From the NCBI GenBank assembly GCA_023138835.1, contig JAGLOP010000001.1, positions 1-64,000 of the forward strand: 64,000 bases of DNA, read 5' to 3'. Made by a program: the position numbers and the translations under genes. The stretch's first letter is position 1. Each line of letters opens with the position of its first letter. The notes beneath the pieces were generated by a model that was given only the letters and a program-made list of their open reading frames with translations, did no database searches and was not told the DNA's origin. The stretch is from Arcobacteraceae bacterium. GTDB taxonomy: Bacteria; Campylobacterota; Campylobacteria; Campylobacterales; Arcobacteraceae. Shown piece after piece: positions 1 through 8,349 of this stretch.

Positions 1-2768
1 AATAGAGTATCTACTGCTGCATCTGTCGCTGTCTCTATTGCTGCATCTAAGTTTTCTGCTGCTGTTAATGTTGCATTTGCATCTGTTAGTTCTGCGTTTG
101 CTGTTGTAGAAGCTGTATTAGCATCACTTAATGATGTATTTGCAGTTGTAAGTTGAGCATTTGCTACATCTAGTGCTGCTTGCTCATCATCAGTGTTTTC
201 TCCGGCATTTAAAGCCCTATCATATGCATCCTGAGTATCATTTACGGCTAAATTTGCTGCTGCTACTGAAGCTGTTGCTGCTGTTACTGCTACATCTGCT
301 GCATCTACTGCTGCTTGTGCATCTGTTACATAATCTGTTGCAGAATCTACTGCTGCTTGACCTGCTGCTTCTGCTGCAGTTAATGTATCATTTGCAACTG
401 TTGTATCTGCATTATCTATTACAGTTTGAGCATCAGTTGCTGCTGTTATTAATGTATCGGTTGCTGTTTCTTTTAAATCAGCTGTGTTTTGAGCTGATGA
501 AGCTACAGTTTCTGCTGTTTCAGCTGCATCTTGTGCTGTGTTAGCACTTTCTATTGCAGATGTATCTATTGATACAGATTCATCAATTGAAGTAGATATA
601 TTTCCTGCAACATCATATGCTATTACATTTACTTCATAATCTCCATCTAGTATTAAATCATCTACTTCAATAGACCATGTGCCATCATCTTTTATTGTAG
701 CATTATAAGTATTACCATCTATAGTAACTTCAACTTTATCTAAATTAATATCATTAACTGTTCCTGTAAAGACAGGTGTACTATCTGCAGTATAAGTTAT
801 ATCATCTATGCTAATACTAGCACTTGTTGTATCAATTATAATATTTTGACTACTCTGTGCTGTATTATTTTCAGCATCTGTTGCTGTAACAGTAAAAGTA
901 TGAGAGCCATCTTCCAGTTCACTTGATACTGTTATCGAATACGTTCCATCTTCACCTATAACTTGGCTTCCTATCTCATTTCCATTTTCATCAGTAATAA
1001 CAACTGTTGCTCCAGCTTCAGCTGTTCCTTCTAAAGTAGGAGTTGTATCTGATGTTATATTATCTGTATCAGATATTCCTGTATCACTTGCATTAACAAT
1101 ATCAATTGTTGGAGCATCAGTATCAGATACTACAATATTAAATGATTTAGTAACTACACCACCATTTCCATCATCTACTTGTAAAGTAATAACATCATTA
1201 CCCGAAAACCCCTCTTTTGGTGTATAAACTATCGCACCATCTTCATTAATAGTAACTGTACCAAAGTAAGCTTGTGCACTTGATGTTAAAGTATCACCAT
1301 CAATATCACTAGCGGAAAATGAAATTACTTTTTCACCATCTTGACCTACATATTGCGTTAAAATTGGCTCGATCACAGGTGCATCATTTACTGGTGTAAC
1401 TGTTACATTGATTACTTGTGTTGTAGTCCCACCATTTCCATCATCTACTGTTAAAGTAACTGTAGCATCACCATTATAATTTGTATCTGGAGTAAATTCA
1501 ATTTCACCATCTTCATTAATTATTGCTGTTCCATTTGTAGCAGCTACACTTGATGTTAAAGTATCACCTTCTATATCACTTGTACTAAATGAAATAACTT
1601 TTGTTCCATCTTCTGCAAGTGTTTGTGATGAAATATCATCTATTGTTGGTGCATCATTTATACTGTTTATAGTAATATTAGAAGTTTGTACTGTAGTTAA
1701 ACCATCATCATCTGTTGCAATTACTGAGATAGTATCTGTTCCATAATAATTAGCATCTGGAGTATATGTTATTGTTCCATCATCATTTACTATTACAGTT
1801 CCATGTTCCGCACTTGCTGTTGTAGATACTATTGTTCCATCTACATCAGAAGCTACATAAGTAATTGATTCAACTCCATCTTCATCTACAGTTTTTGTAG
1901 ATTCAACCGCAAGTATTGGAGCATCAGCACCTTCTATAACATCCATACCAAATGTTTGTGTTACAACACCACCATTTCCATCACTAACCGTTAGAGTAAT
2001 TGTAGTAGAACCAGAATAGTCTGCATCAGGAGTATATACAATATAACCATTGTCATCAATATATACTGTACCATTCTCAGCTGTTACAGTAGCTGTTAAA
2101 GTATCATTATCTATATCTGAAGCATTAAATATGATCGTTGTCGTACCATCTTCTGCCACTGATTGTGTTCCAATCAAATCTATAATAGGAGTATTATTCA
2201 CAGGTAGAACTATTGCTTCTGTAACAGGAGTTTCAGCTTCTAGTACTATTGGTGTCTCTTCAACTACAGTTGAACTATCACGATCACCATCTCCAACATC
2301 TACTTCAACTTCCACACCTTGTTGTCTAGAACCTAATATTGTATTGTCAGGAATATCACTATCACCAACATCCACACTAACATTCGCACCTTGTCCAACA
2401 CTAGTTAAAATATCAACACCCTGTTCAATACTCTCTAAAATATCTGAATCACTAGGCGCTACTTGATTTATAACTTCTAGTAGTTGTTCATCATTTATTA
2501 CTTCATTGATTTGATTTATGGTTTCTTCAGAAAGAACTGTTTGCTCAGCACTCGGCTCTTGCTCAAGTTCTTCTTCTGCTGCGGCAAGTGCATCCTCTTG
2601 GGCTTGTTTTGTCTGGGCAAAACTATCTGCAGAACTTGCAAAATCTTCAAGTGTGACCTCACCCGTATTAGCTTGATTTCTAATATCTTCCTGTATTGTC
2701 TCATCACTGGTTGGTGCTTGACTCGCTTCTAACGCTCTCAGCTCTTCTAATTCTTCTTCAGTTGCCAT
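1..2768 (-). CDS. Giant cadherin/Ig-repeat surface adhesin (N-terminal part; C-terminus beyond window)
   Basis: The minus-strand frame is open from an ATG at 2768 to the window edge (922 codons), with AGGAGT six bases upstream. Residues 1-188 are acidic and Glu/Gln-rich. Four cadherin-like (tandem-95 type) repeats of about 90 residues follow, starting near residues 190, 281, 372 and 459, each with an AEDG...DIDGDTLT...YTP...V-DGNGG pattern. Two bacterial Ig-like domains start near 549 and 645. From about 733 to the edge the protein is an Ala/Thr/Asp-rich helical repeat region. Such proteins are usually type I-secreted adhesins or biofilm proteins. The C-terminal secretion signal is outside the window, and no LapG-type retention module or secretion gene is seen. 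It lies 88 bp downstream of der but probably has its own promoter. The class is clear; the ligand is unknown. Confidence 0.85.
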   Translation of the reverse strand, partial: MATEEELEELRALEASQAPTSDETIQEDIRNQANTGEVTLEDFASSADSFAQTKQAQEDALAAAEEELEQEPSAEQTVLSEETINQINEVINDEQLLEVINQVAPSDSDILESIEQGVDILTSVGQGANVSVDVGDSDIPDNTILGSRQQGVEVEVDVGDGDRDSSTVVEETPIVLEAETPVTEAIVLPVNNTPIIDLIGTQSVAEDGTTTIIFNASDIDNDTLTATVTAENGTVYIDDNGYIVYTPDADYSGSTTITLTVSDGNGGVVTQTFGMDVIEGADAPILAVESTKTVDEDGVESITYVASDVDGTIVSTTASAEHGTVIVNDDGTITYTPDANYYGTDTISVIATDDDGLTTVQTSNITINSINDAPTIDDISSQTLAEDGTKVISFSTSDIEGDTLTSSVAATNGTAIINEDGEIEFTPDTNYNGDATVTLTVDDGNGGTTTQVINVTVTPVNDAPVIEPILTQYVGQDGEKVISFSASDIDGDTLTSSAQAYFGTVTINEDGAIVYTPKEGFSGNDVITLQVDDGNGGVVTKSFNIVVSDTDAPTIDIVNASDTGISDTDNITSDTTPTLEGTAEAGATVVITDENGNEIGSQVIGEDGTYSITVSSELEDGSHTFTVTATDAENNTAQSSQNIIIDTTSASISIDDITYTADSTPVFTGTVNDINLDKVEVTIDGNTYNATIKDDGTWSIEVDDLILDGDYEVNVIAYDVAGNISTSIDESVSIDTSAIESANTAQDAAETAETVASSAQNTADLKETATDTLITAATDAQTVIDNADTTVANDTLTAAEAAGQAAVDSATDYVTDAQAAVDAADVAVTAATASVAAANLAVNDTQDAYDRALNAGENTDDEQAALDVANAQLTTANTSLSDANTASTTANAELTDANATLTAAENLDAAIETATDAAVDTL

Positions 2769-2825
2769 AAAATACTCCTATTTCATTATATAGGATTATT
2801 TTATAACTTTTTTTAGTTAAAGTAA

Positions 2826-2831
2826 ATTATA
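2826..2831 (-). promoter_or_regulatory. Possible -10 box for the adhesin gene
   Basis: The minus strand reads TATAAT here, about 55 bases before the adhesin ATG. No convincing -35 is visible, which is usual for promoters in this phylum. A second TATAAT at 2785-2790 is too close to the ribosome-binding site to serve. Inferred from motif and position only. Confidence 0.35.
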
Positions 2832-2856
2832 CTTTGGTATAAATTTTTTGATTTTA

Positions 2857-4353
2857 TTAGATTACTTGGTATTGAACTTCTTGGTCTTCTTCTTCAACCC
2901 TATCACCTTTTCCTCGAGCAACAAGTCTAATTGGAGTACCTTCAAAATTGATATTGTCTCTTAAAAAATTAATTAAATATCTTTTATAACTAAAATGCAG
3001 CATTTTTGGTTTATTCATCACGACAGCAATAGTAGGAGGGGAAGTATTGAACTGTGTTGAGAAATAAATTCTTAACATATTTCCAGCGGGACTTGGCATA
3101 GAGTGTCTTCTAATTGCTTTTTCGATTGTTTCATTTAACAGCGAAGTTGGTATCCTTTGTGTAAAGTTATCATAAATTTCAATTAATTTGCTCTGAAGTC
3201 TATCTATACTTCTTCCGGTTTTTGCAGAAACTGCGATAATTGGAGCATAATATAAAAATTTAAATCTACCTCTTATCTGCTCTTCAAGTTTTTTAAAAGT
3301 TTCTAAATTCTCATCCCACTTATTAAGTACAATTATAGTTCCCAATCCAAACTGATCCACAAGTCCAGAAATTTTCTCATCTTGGTCAGTGAGAGGTTTT
3401 GAAGCATCTAAAACAATAAGAGCAAGATTTGCTTGTGATAACATATCTTCAGTTCTCATTAAAGCATACTTTTCAATACCTGCAATTTTTCCTCGTCTTC
3501 TTAATCCTGCTGTATCAATAAAAGTAAGTTTTTTATCACCAACTTCTATAGTTTCATCAACAGGATCGATAGTTGTTCCTGCAATTTCACTTACAACAGA
3601 ACGCTCTTCTCCAACCAAAGCATTTAATATTGAGCTTTTCCCAACATTTACTTTCCCAATAATAGCAATTCTAATATGATTATCAACAACTCTTTCAACA
3701 CTGTCATTAGTAGTTTCTAATATTTCTTCACTGCTGCTAATACCATTTTCATGCAAGTAATATTGTTTTTCCGGCTTTTCTTCTAAATCAGAAAAATCAT
3801 CTTCCTCTTCTTCTACCTTATCAACTAAAGCTGGTGGAAGTTGCTCATAAAGCCATGCAAATAGTCTTTTTGTACCACGATTGTGAGATACTGAAAGTCC
3901 AAACATATCTTCTTCATTTACACCAAAACTGTAAAAATCCCAAAGTCTCTCTTTTTCATTGTCATTATCAATTTTATTGATAACTAGTGCCAACTTTTTC
4001 CCTAATGCTTGAAGTTCATAAAAAAGTGCTTTATCATCATCATCCGGTATCTTTTTTCCATCAACCATAAATAAAATAACATCTGCTTGTTTAGCCGTTT
4101 CAATAGCTTTTCTTTTTACATTTGTAAAAATTTTAAATTCACTGCCATCTTCCATAATTTCATTATGAGATTTACTAATTCCACCAGTGTCAAGCATAAG
4201 TGCTTCACGGTCATCTATTTTTATCTCTCTTCTTCGTATATCTCTAGTTGTACCAGAAACATCACTAACTATCGCCACTCTTTTTTTTGCAAGTCTATTA
4301 AAGAGCGAACTCTTACCTACATTTGGTTGTCCTACAAGTGCTATTTTTATCAC
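2857..4353 (-). CDS. der: Ribosome-assembly GTPase Der (EngA)
   Basis: This double-GTPase acts in 50S subunit maturation. Two G domains are visible: the first P-loop GQPNVGKS is at residues 8-15 and the second, GKVNVGKS, is near residue 235, each followed by DTGG/DTAG and NK(I/W)D motifs. A KH-like C-terminal domain follows. The 498 aa length is normal once the acidic linker (EEEEDDFSDLEE) between the G domains is counted. The start is GTG; its first base is the last base of the mscS stop codon (TAGTG), so translation is probably coupled to the upstream channel gene. Confidence 0.96.
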   Translation of the reverse strand: MIKIALVGQPNVGKSSLFNRLAKKRVAIVSDVSGTTRDIRRREIKIDDREALMLDTGGISKSHNEIMEDGSEFKIFTNVKRKAIETAKQADVILFMVDGKKIPDDDDKALFYELQALGKKLALVINKIDNDNEKERLWDFYSFGVNEEDMFGLSVSHNRGTKRLFAWLYEQLPPALVDKVEEEEDDFSDLEEKPEKQYYLHENGISSSEEILETTNDSVERVVDNHIRIAIIGKVNVGKSSILNALVGEERSVVSEIAGTTIDPVDETIEVGDKKLTFIDTAGLRRRGKIAGIEKYALMRTEDMLSQANLALIVLDASKPLTDQDEKISGLVDQFGLGTIIVLNKWDENLETFKKLEEQIRGRFKFLYYAPIIAVSAKTGRSIDRLQSKLIEIYDNFTQRIPTSLLNETIEKAIRRHSMPSPAGNMLRIYFSTQFNTSPPTIAVVMNKPKMLHFSYKRYLINFLRDNINFEGTPIRLVARGKGDRVEEEDQEVQYQVI

Positions 4354-5408
4354 TATATTAATTCCTCTTTATTATTTTCAATATATATACTTTGACTTGG
4401 AAAGGCAAAGCTTGAACCATTTTTCTCAACTATTTTCATAATTTCTAAATATGTATTTTCTCGTACTTTCATAAACTCACCCCAAGCAGTAGTTTTTGTA
4501 AAATAGTAACAAAATATATTTAAACTACTATCTCCAAATGCACTAAAATATACATGTATAGTATCCTGATGTATATCTGGATGTTTTTCTAACATCACTT
4601 TTATATCATCAACTATTTTTTGTACTGTTTCACCTTTTGTGTTATAAGTTAAACCAATATTCATCTTGATTCGTCGTTTTCCCATTCTTGACCAATTTAA
4701 AATTGCACTATTTGCCAATGAAGCATTTGGAACTGTCACTTGTGCTTGTGCAAAAGTTCTTACTTTACTACTTCTAATACCAATTAATTCAATAGTACCT
4801 TCAACATCTGGTGTTTTTATCCAGTCCCCTACTTTAAATGGCTTATCAGTAAAAATAACCAATGAACCAAAAAGATTAGCTGCTGTATCTTTAGCAGCGA
4901 GAGCAAATGCCATACCCACAAGTCCAAGAGATGCTAAAAATCCAGTTATATTATAGCCCCACTCTTGAAGTATAGTAGATATACCAATAGCAATTATAAA
5001 TAATCTTACTGATTTAAGAATAAAATTAGCTACCTCTTCACTAAGCTTATCACCAAACTTATTTGTAATCTTATCTAAGTGTTTTGCAAAATAATTTAAC
5101 AACTCAACAAAAGCCCAGAAAAGAACAATAATAAACCCAGTACCTATAATTTTATCAATCATACTACTCATATCAGCATTCAAAACCAATACCAACTTGG
5201 CAAATTTAGCTCCAACTACTATAAATAAAAAATCTACTGGTTTTTTAATAGCTTCTAAAACTTCATCATCATAATCATTTGATGTTTTTTGTACAAAATG
5301 ATAAGCGGCTTTTCTTAAAATAACTCGCGATAATTGAAAAATTACAAAAATTAAAATAGCAAATATATACCCGTCAATCTCTGCACCAAACAGTTCAATC
5401 ATTTTCAT
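4353..5408 (-). CDS. MscS-family mechanosensitive channel
   Basis: A small-conductance mechanosensitive channel of 351 aa that should release solutes on osmotic downshock. The N-terminal part has several hydrophobic helices, followed by the pore-lining TM3 (about residues 150-185, GFLASLGLVGMAFALAAKD) and the beta domain beginning LFGSLVIFTDKPFKVGDWI, both typical of the family. The C-terminal alpha/beta domain is present. An ATG at 5408 and another two codons downstream (5402) are both possible; AAGGG just before the first favours 5402. It overlaps der by one base, forming a two-gene unit. Which MscS paralogue it is cannot be said. Confidence 0.93.
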   Translation of the reverse strand: MKMIELFGAEIDGYIFAILIFVIFQLSRVILRKAAYHFVQKTSNDYDDEVLEAIKKPVDFLFIVVGAKFAKLVLVLNADMSSMIDKIIGTGFIIVLFWAFVELLNYFAKHLDKITNKFGDKLSEEVANFILKSVRLFIIAIGISTILQEWGYNITGFLASLGLVGMAFALAAKDTAANLFGSLVIFTDKPFKVGDWIKTPDVEGTIELIGIRSSKVRTFAQAQVTVPNASLANSAILNWSRMGKRRIKMNIGLTYNTKGETVQKIVDDIKVMLEKHPDIHQDTIHVYFSAFGDSSLNIFCYYFTKTTAWGEFMKVRENTYLEIMKIVEKNGSSFAFPSQSIYIENNKEELI

Positions 5409-5439
5409 CCCTTATTTTATAAAATTAGTCTAATCTTAT

Positions 5440-5470
5440 GCGATTTTAACTAAAATTATATTAAAATCGC
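5440..5470. repeat. Inverted repeat between mscS and the DMT transporter gene
   Basis: Perfect 10-bp arms (GCGATTTTAA / TTAAAATCGC) separated by 11 bases lie between two divergent genes and end four bases before the transporter ATG. It could be an operator or a leader hairpin. No Shine-Dalgarno sequence precedes the ATG. Confidence 0.5.
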
Positions 5471-5474
5471 GACA

Positions 5475-6380
5475 ATGAACAACTCAACACATCAAGATAA
5501 CATCAAATTAGCTATAAAATATATGATATTTGCTTCACTCCTTTTTGCTTTTACAGGTGCATTTGCAAAACTTCTAAGTGGATATATGAGTTCACTTGAA
5601 GTTGTATTTTTTAGGAATATCACTGGTGTTGTAATAATTTCAATTTCAATTTACAGATCACCACTAAATCAAATAGGCGGTAAGCCATTTTTATTATTTT
5701 TTAGAGGACTTATTGGATTTCTAGCACTGCTTATGTATTTTTACGATATTGCTCATATATCTTTAGCCGAAGCTCAAACTTTTTCTAAAACTGCTCCAAT
5801 ATTTACAGCAATCTTTGCATATATATTTATAAAAGAAAAACTTTCATTTCAAGCTTGGATGGGTGTATTTATTGGTTTTATCGGTATTTTATTTATTACA
5901 AAATTTACAGGTACTAATTTAAGCAAAACTGACTGGCTGGGGATCTTAAGCGGAGTTGGTGCAGGACTTGCTTATACTTCAATAAGAGAACTCAAACATT
6001 TTTATGATACAAGAGCTATAGTATTATCATTTATGAGTGTTGGAACTATTGGTCCTGTTTTACTTATGATAATTGGAGAATTTTACACAACCAGCATGTT
6101 CGATTTTATGATAGCTAAGTTTATTGTACCGGAGGGTATTGCTTGGTTCTATATTATCGGATTAGGAATTACTGCAACCTTATCACAAATATATATGACA
6201 AAAGCATATATGAATGCAAAAGGTGGAATAGTTGGAACTTTTAGCTATACAAATATTATATTTTCTATTATAGTTGGTATGATGTTAGGTGACAGCTTTC
6301 CTGATATGTTTGTAATCTTTGGTATAGTTCTAATTGTACTTAGCGGGTTGCTTGTATCTTTTAATAAATCATCAAAATAG
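5475..6380 (+). CDS. DMT-superfamily (EamA) transporter
   Basis: A 301-aa integral membrane protein of about ten hydrophobic segments arranged as two EamA repeats (roughly residues 15-145 and 155-295). The first repeat has the family pattern FFRNITGVVIISIS and LAEAQTFSKTAPIFTAIFAYIFIKEKLS, and the second ends in a matching VPEG...YTNIIFSIIVGMMLGDSFP segment. Members export or import metabolites and amino acids; the substrate cannot be told. The ATG at 5475 has no ribosome-binding site and sits directly behind an inverted repeat, so translation may be leaderless or structure-controlled. Confidence 0.9.
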   Translation: MNNSTHQDNIKLAIKYMIFASLLFAFTGAFAKLLSGYMSSLEVVFFRNITGVVIISISIYRSPLNQIGGKPFLLFFRGLIGFLALLMYFYDIAHISLAEAQTFSKTAPIFTAIFAYIFIKEKLSFQAWMGVFIGFIGILFITKFTGTNLSKTDWLGILSGVGAGLAYTSIRELKHFYDTRAIVLSFMSVGTIGPVLLMIIGEFYTTSMFDFMIAKFIVPEGIAWFYIIGLGITATLSQIYMTKAYMNAKGGIVGTFSYTNIIFSIIVGMMLGDSFPDMFVIFGIVLIVLSGLLVSFNKSSK

Positions 6381-6398
6381 GGTTTATACTCCTATTTT
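6374..6398 (+). terminator. Rho-independent terminator of the DMT gene
   Basis: An 8-bp stem AAAATAGG/CCTATTTT with a 9-base loop overlaps the stop codon. The descending arm ends in TTTT. It can also read through in the opposite direction, where the convergent gene at 6412-7005 ends. Confidence 0.6.
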
Positions 6399-6411
6399 AA
6401 TATTACTAACC

Positions 6412-7005
6412 TTAGGAATTATCTTTTAACTCATTTATTCTTTTATCAAGTAATTCCAATGTTTTAGACTGAGTATCATGTGATATCTGAGGTAATTCGT
6501 CACCCCACATCTTTTGGGCTTCTTCAAAACCCTGAACAATACCTGCACGACCTTTTTCAAGTAAGTCAATATCATCACCGGCAAAACTAAATACAAAATC
6601 AGCAACCCTTTGAGAAGTTTGGCCAATTCCAAAAAATCCATCTTCAGATATAAGATCTGTTGCTTCTTCAACTGAGAGTTCAGTAATTGGTTTACCTTCA
6701 TAACCTAAATCTTGTAAACTAAAACCGCCATCTATATCTTTGCCAGATAATATGTCAAAAATCTGTCCCTGAGCTTCTGAATTACCCTTTGATAATTCAG
6801 AAGCATCTAAAGAAAACAATATAATTTGAGCATTCATAGAAAGAGTCACTTGTACTGCAGCATTCTCAATCTCTTCCATTGGTGTTTTTTCAGATGTTTT
6901 ATTTGATACTTCTTGCACTGTATTAAATTTATCTTTAGCATTCGCCGTTGCTTTATCTAAAGCGCTGGTATTTACATTTATATAACTACTACTATTAACT
7001 TGCAT
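6412..7005 (-). CDS. Hypothetical protein, DUF5610-like
   Basis: A 197-aa soluble, acidic protein. The ATG at 7005 is chosen over an in-frame ATG at 7029 because AAGGAG lies eight bases before it. The N-terminus is Ser/Asn-rich and disordered-looking. The C-terminal third (GFEEAQKMWGDELPQIS then an amphipathic helix) resembles DUF5610 proteins, sometimes labelled hydrogenase-4 component G in related genomes without functional support. No signal peptide or catalytic motif is seen. It is divergent from recA. Function unknown. Confidence 0.75.
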   Translation of the reverse strand: MQVNSSSYINVNTSALDKATANAKDKFNTVQEVSNKTSEKTPMEEIENAAVQVTLSMNAQIILFSLDASELSKGNSEAQGQIFDILSGKDIDGGFSLQDLGYEGKPITELSVEEATDLISEDGFFGIGQTSQRVADFVFSFAGDDIDLLEKGRAGIVQGFEEAQKMWGDELPQISHDTQSKTLELLDKRINELKDNS

Positions 7006-7192
7006 TTTATACTCCTTAATAATTAACATTTCTATATTGTAACTTAAATTTAATAATATGTGACTTGATTTATATCAATATTTAATATTAAAATTGCTAC
7101 AATCCGCATTATAACTTACTTGTAAGAAGAAATATATAAAAATACAACTATATACAAACCTTTTATTTATAGGCTTTATAAAATATTTTATA

Positions 7193-7219
7193 AAAAGTAT
7201 GTCAATTTGACATACTTTT
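7193..7219. promoter_or_regulatory. Perfect palindrome upstream of recA (candidate SOS-type operator)
   Basis: Arms AAAAGTATGTCAA and TTGACATACTTTT (13 bp each) flank a single T. The TATGTCAA half-site recurs in the promoter region of the CI/LexA-type repressor gene at 47212-47868. A TAGAAT -10 box (7242-7247) lies 22 bases downstream; TATAAA-like sequences lie upstream. Operator function is inferred. Confidence 0.65.
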
Positions 7220-7279
7220 CCAATTTCTTAAAAAAGTCTGATAGAATTACACAAATTAAATGACAAACGGAGAAAAATT

Positions 7280-8299
7280 ATGAATGAAAATCAAAAAAAC
7301 GCTTTAGATTTAGCAATCAAACAAATGGATAAAGCCTTTGGAAAAGGTACGCTTATTAGACTTGGTGATAAAACTATTGAACCAATTGAAGTAATTAGTA
7401 CAGGTTCTTTAGGACTTGATTTAGCTTTAGGTGTTGGTGGATTACCAAGAGGTAGAGTAGTTGAGATTTATGGACCTGAAAGTTCTGGTAAAACAACTTT
7501 AACATTGCATGCAATTGCCGAATGTCAAAAAGCTGGTGGTGTTTGTGCATTTATTGATGCAGAACATGCACTTGATGTAGCTTATGCTAAAAATCTTGGA
7601 GTTGATACTGATAATTTACTTGTATCACAACCTGATTATGGTGAGCAGGCTTTAGAAATACTTGAAACTTTAATTAGAAGTAGTGCTGTTGATTTAGTTG
7701 TAGTAGATTCTGTTGCTGCACTTACTCCAAAAGCAGAAATTGATGGTGATATGGATGAGATGCAAGTTGGTCTTCAGGCTAGACTTATGAGTAAAGCTCT
7801 ACGAAAGATTACAGGAATTTTACATAAAACAAATACAACTGTAATATTTATCAACCAAATTAGAATGAAAATTGGTATGACGGGTTATGGAAGTCCCGAA
7901 ACTACAACAGGTGGAAATGCTTTAAAATTTTATAGTTCGGTTAGACTTGATATTAGAAGAATTGCTTCACTTAAACAAGCAGAAGAGATTATTGGAAATA
8001 GAACAAAAGTTAAAGTTGTTAAGAATAAAGTGGCACCACCTTTTAAAATAGTTGAATTTGATATTATGTTTGGTTTAGGAATTTCAAAAATGGGTGAGCT
8101 TATTGATTATGGTGTAAAAATGGATATCATAGATAAAGCTGGTGCTTGGTTTAGTTATAATGACAGTAAAATAGGACAAGGTAAAGAAAACTCAAAACAA
8201 TTTTTAATTGATAATCCTGAAATAGCTAAAGAGGTTGAAGAGAAAATTTTAGAAGCTATGGGAATCCCAAGTAAAAATAATAAAGAGATGGAAAAATAA
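7280..8299 (+). CDS. recA: Recombinase RecA
   Basis: DNA strand-exchange ATPase for homologous repair, 339 aa, close to the family length. Visible are Walker A GPESSGKT (residues 65-72), Walker [11 protein letters not shown], the L1/L2 loop regions ([15 protein letters not shown] and [15 protein letters not shown]) and the C-terminal domain with a short Lys/Glu tail. ATG is preceded by ACGGAGA. It is monocistronic, with its own terminator. A long perfect palindrome upstream suggests regulated expression, possibly damage-inducible through the repressor at 47.2-47.9 kb; that link is inference. Confidence 0.98.
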   Translation: MNENQKNALDLAIKQMDKAFGKGTLIRLGDKTIEPIEVISTGSLGLDLALGVGGLPRGRVVEIYGPESSGKTTLTLHAIAECQKAGGVCAFIDAEHALDVAYAKNLGVDTDNLLVSQPDYGEQALEILETLIRSSAVDLVVVDSVAALTPKAEIDGDMDEMQVGLQARLMSKALRKITGILHKTNTTVIFINQIRMKIGMTGYGSPETTTGGNALKFYSSVRLDIRRIASLKQAEEIIGNRTKVKVVKNKVAPPFKIVEFDIMFGLGISKMGELIDYGVKMDIIDKAGAWFSYNDSKIGQGKENSKQFLIDNPEIAKEVEEKILEAMGIPSKNNKEMEK

Positions 8300-8313
8300 A
8301 TATATAAATTTAG

Positions 8314-8337
8314 CAAACCCTTTAAACATAGGGTTTG
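8314..8337 (+). terminator. recA terminator
   Basis: Stem CAAACCCT/AGGGTTTG (8 bp) with an 8-base loop, 15 bases after the recA stop and followed by a T-rich run. It also lies at the 3' end of the convergent kinase gene. Confidence 0.75.
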
Positions 8338-8349
8338 TTAGTTAAATTG

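Noticed and set aside
161-544. Plus-strand Leu-rich 127-aa ORF
   Set aside because: It is the antisense shadow of the Ala/Thr-rich adhesin repeats; its Leu/His composition is an artefact of the repeated GCT/ACT codons.
1-700. Possible CRISPR or DNA repeat array
   Set aside because: The repetitive DNA is explained by in-frame Ala-rich codons; there are no regular spacers or fixed-length repeats.
7207-7247. TTGACA at 7207-7212 as the recA -35 box
   Set aside because: Spacing to the TAGAAT box is 29 bases, too long; TTGACA is better explained as part of the palindrome.
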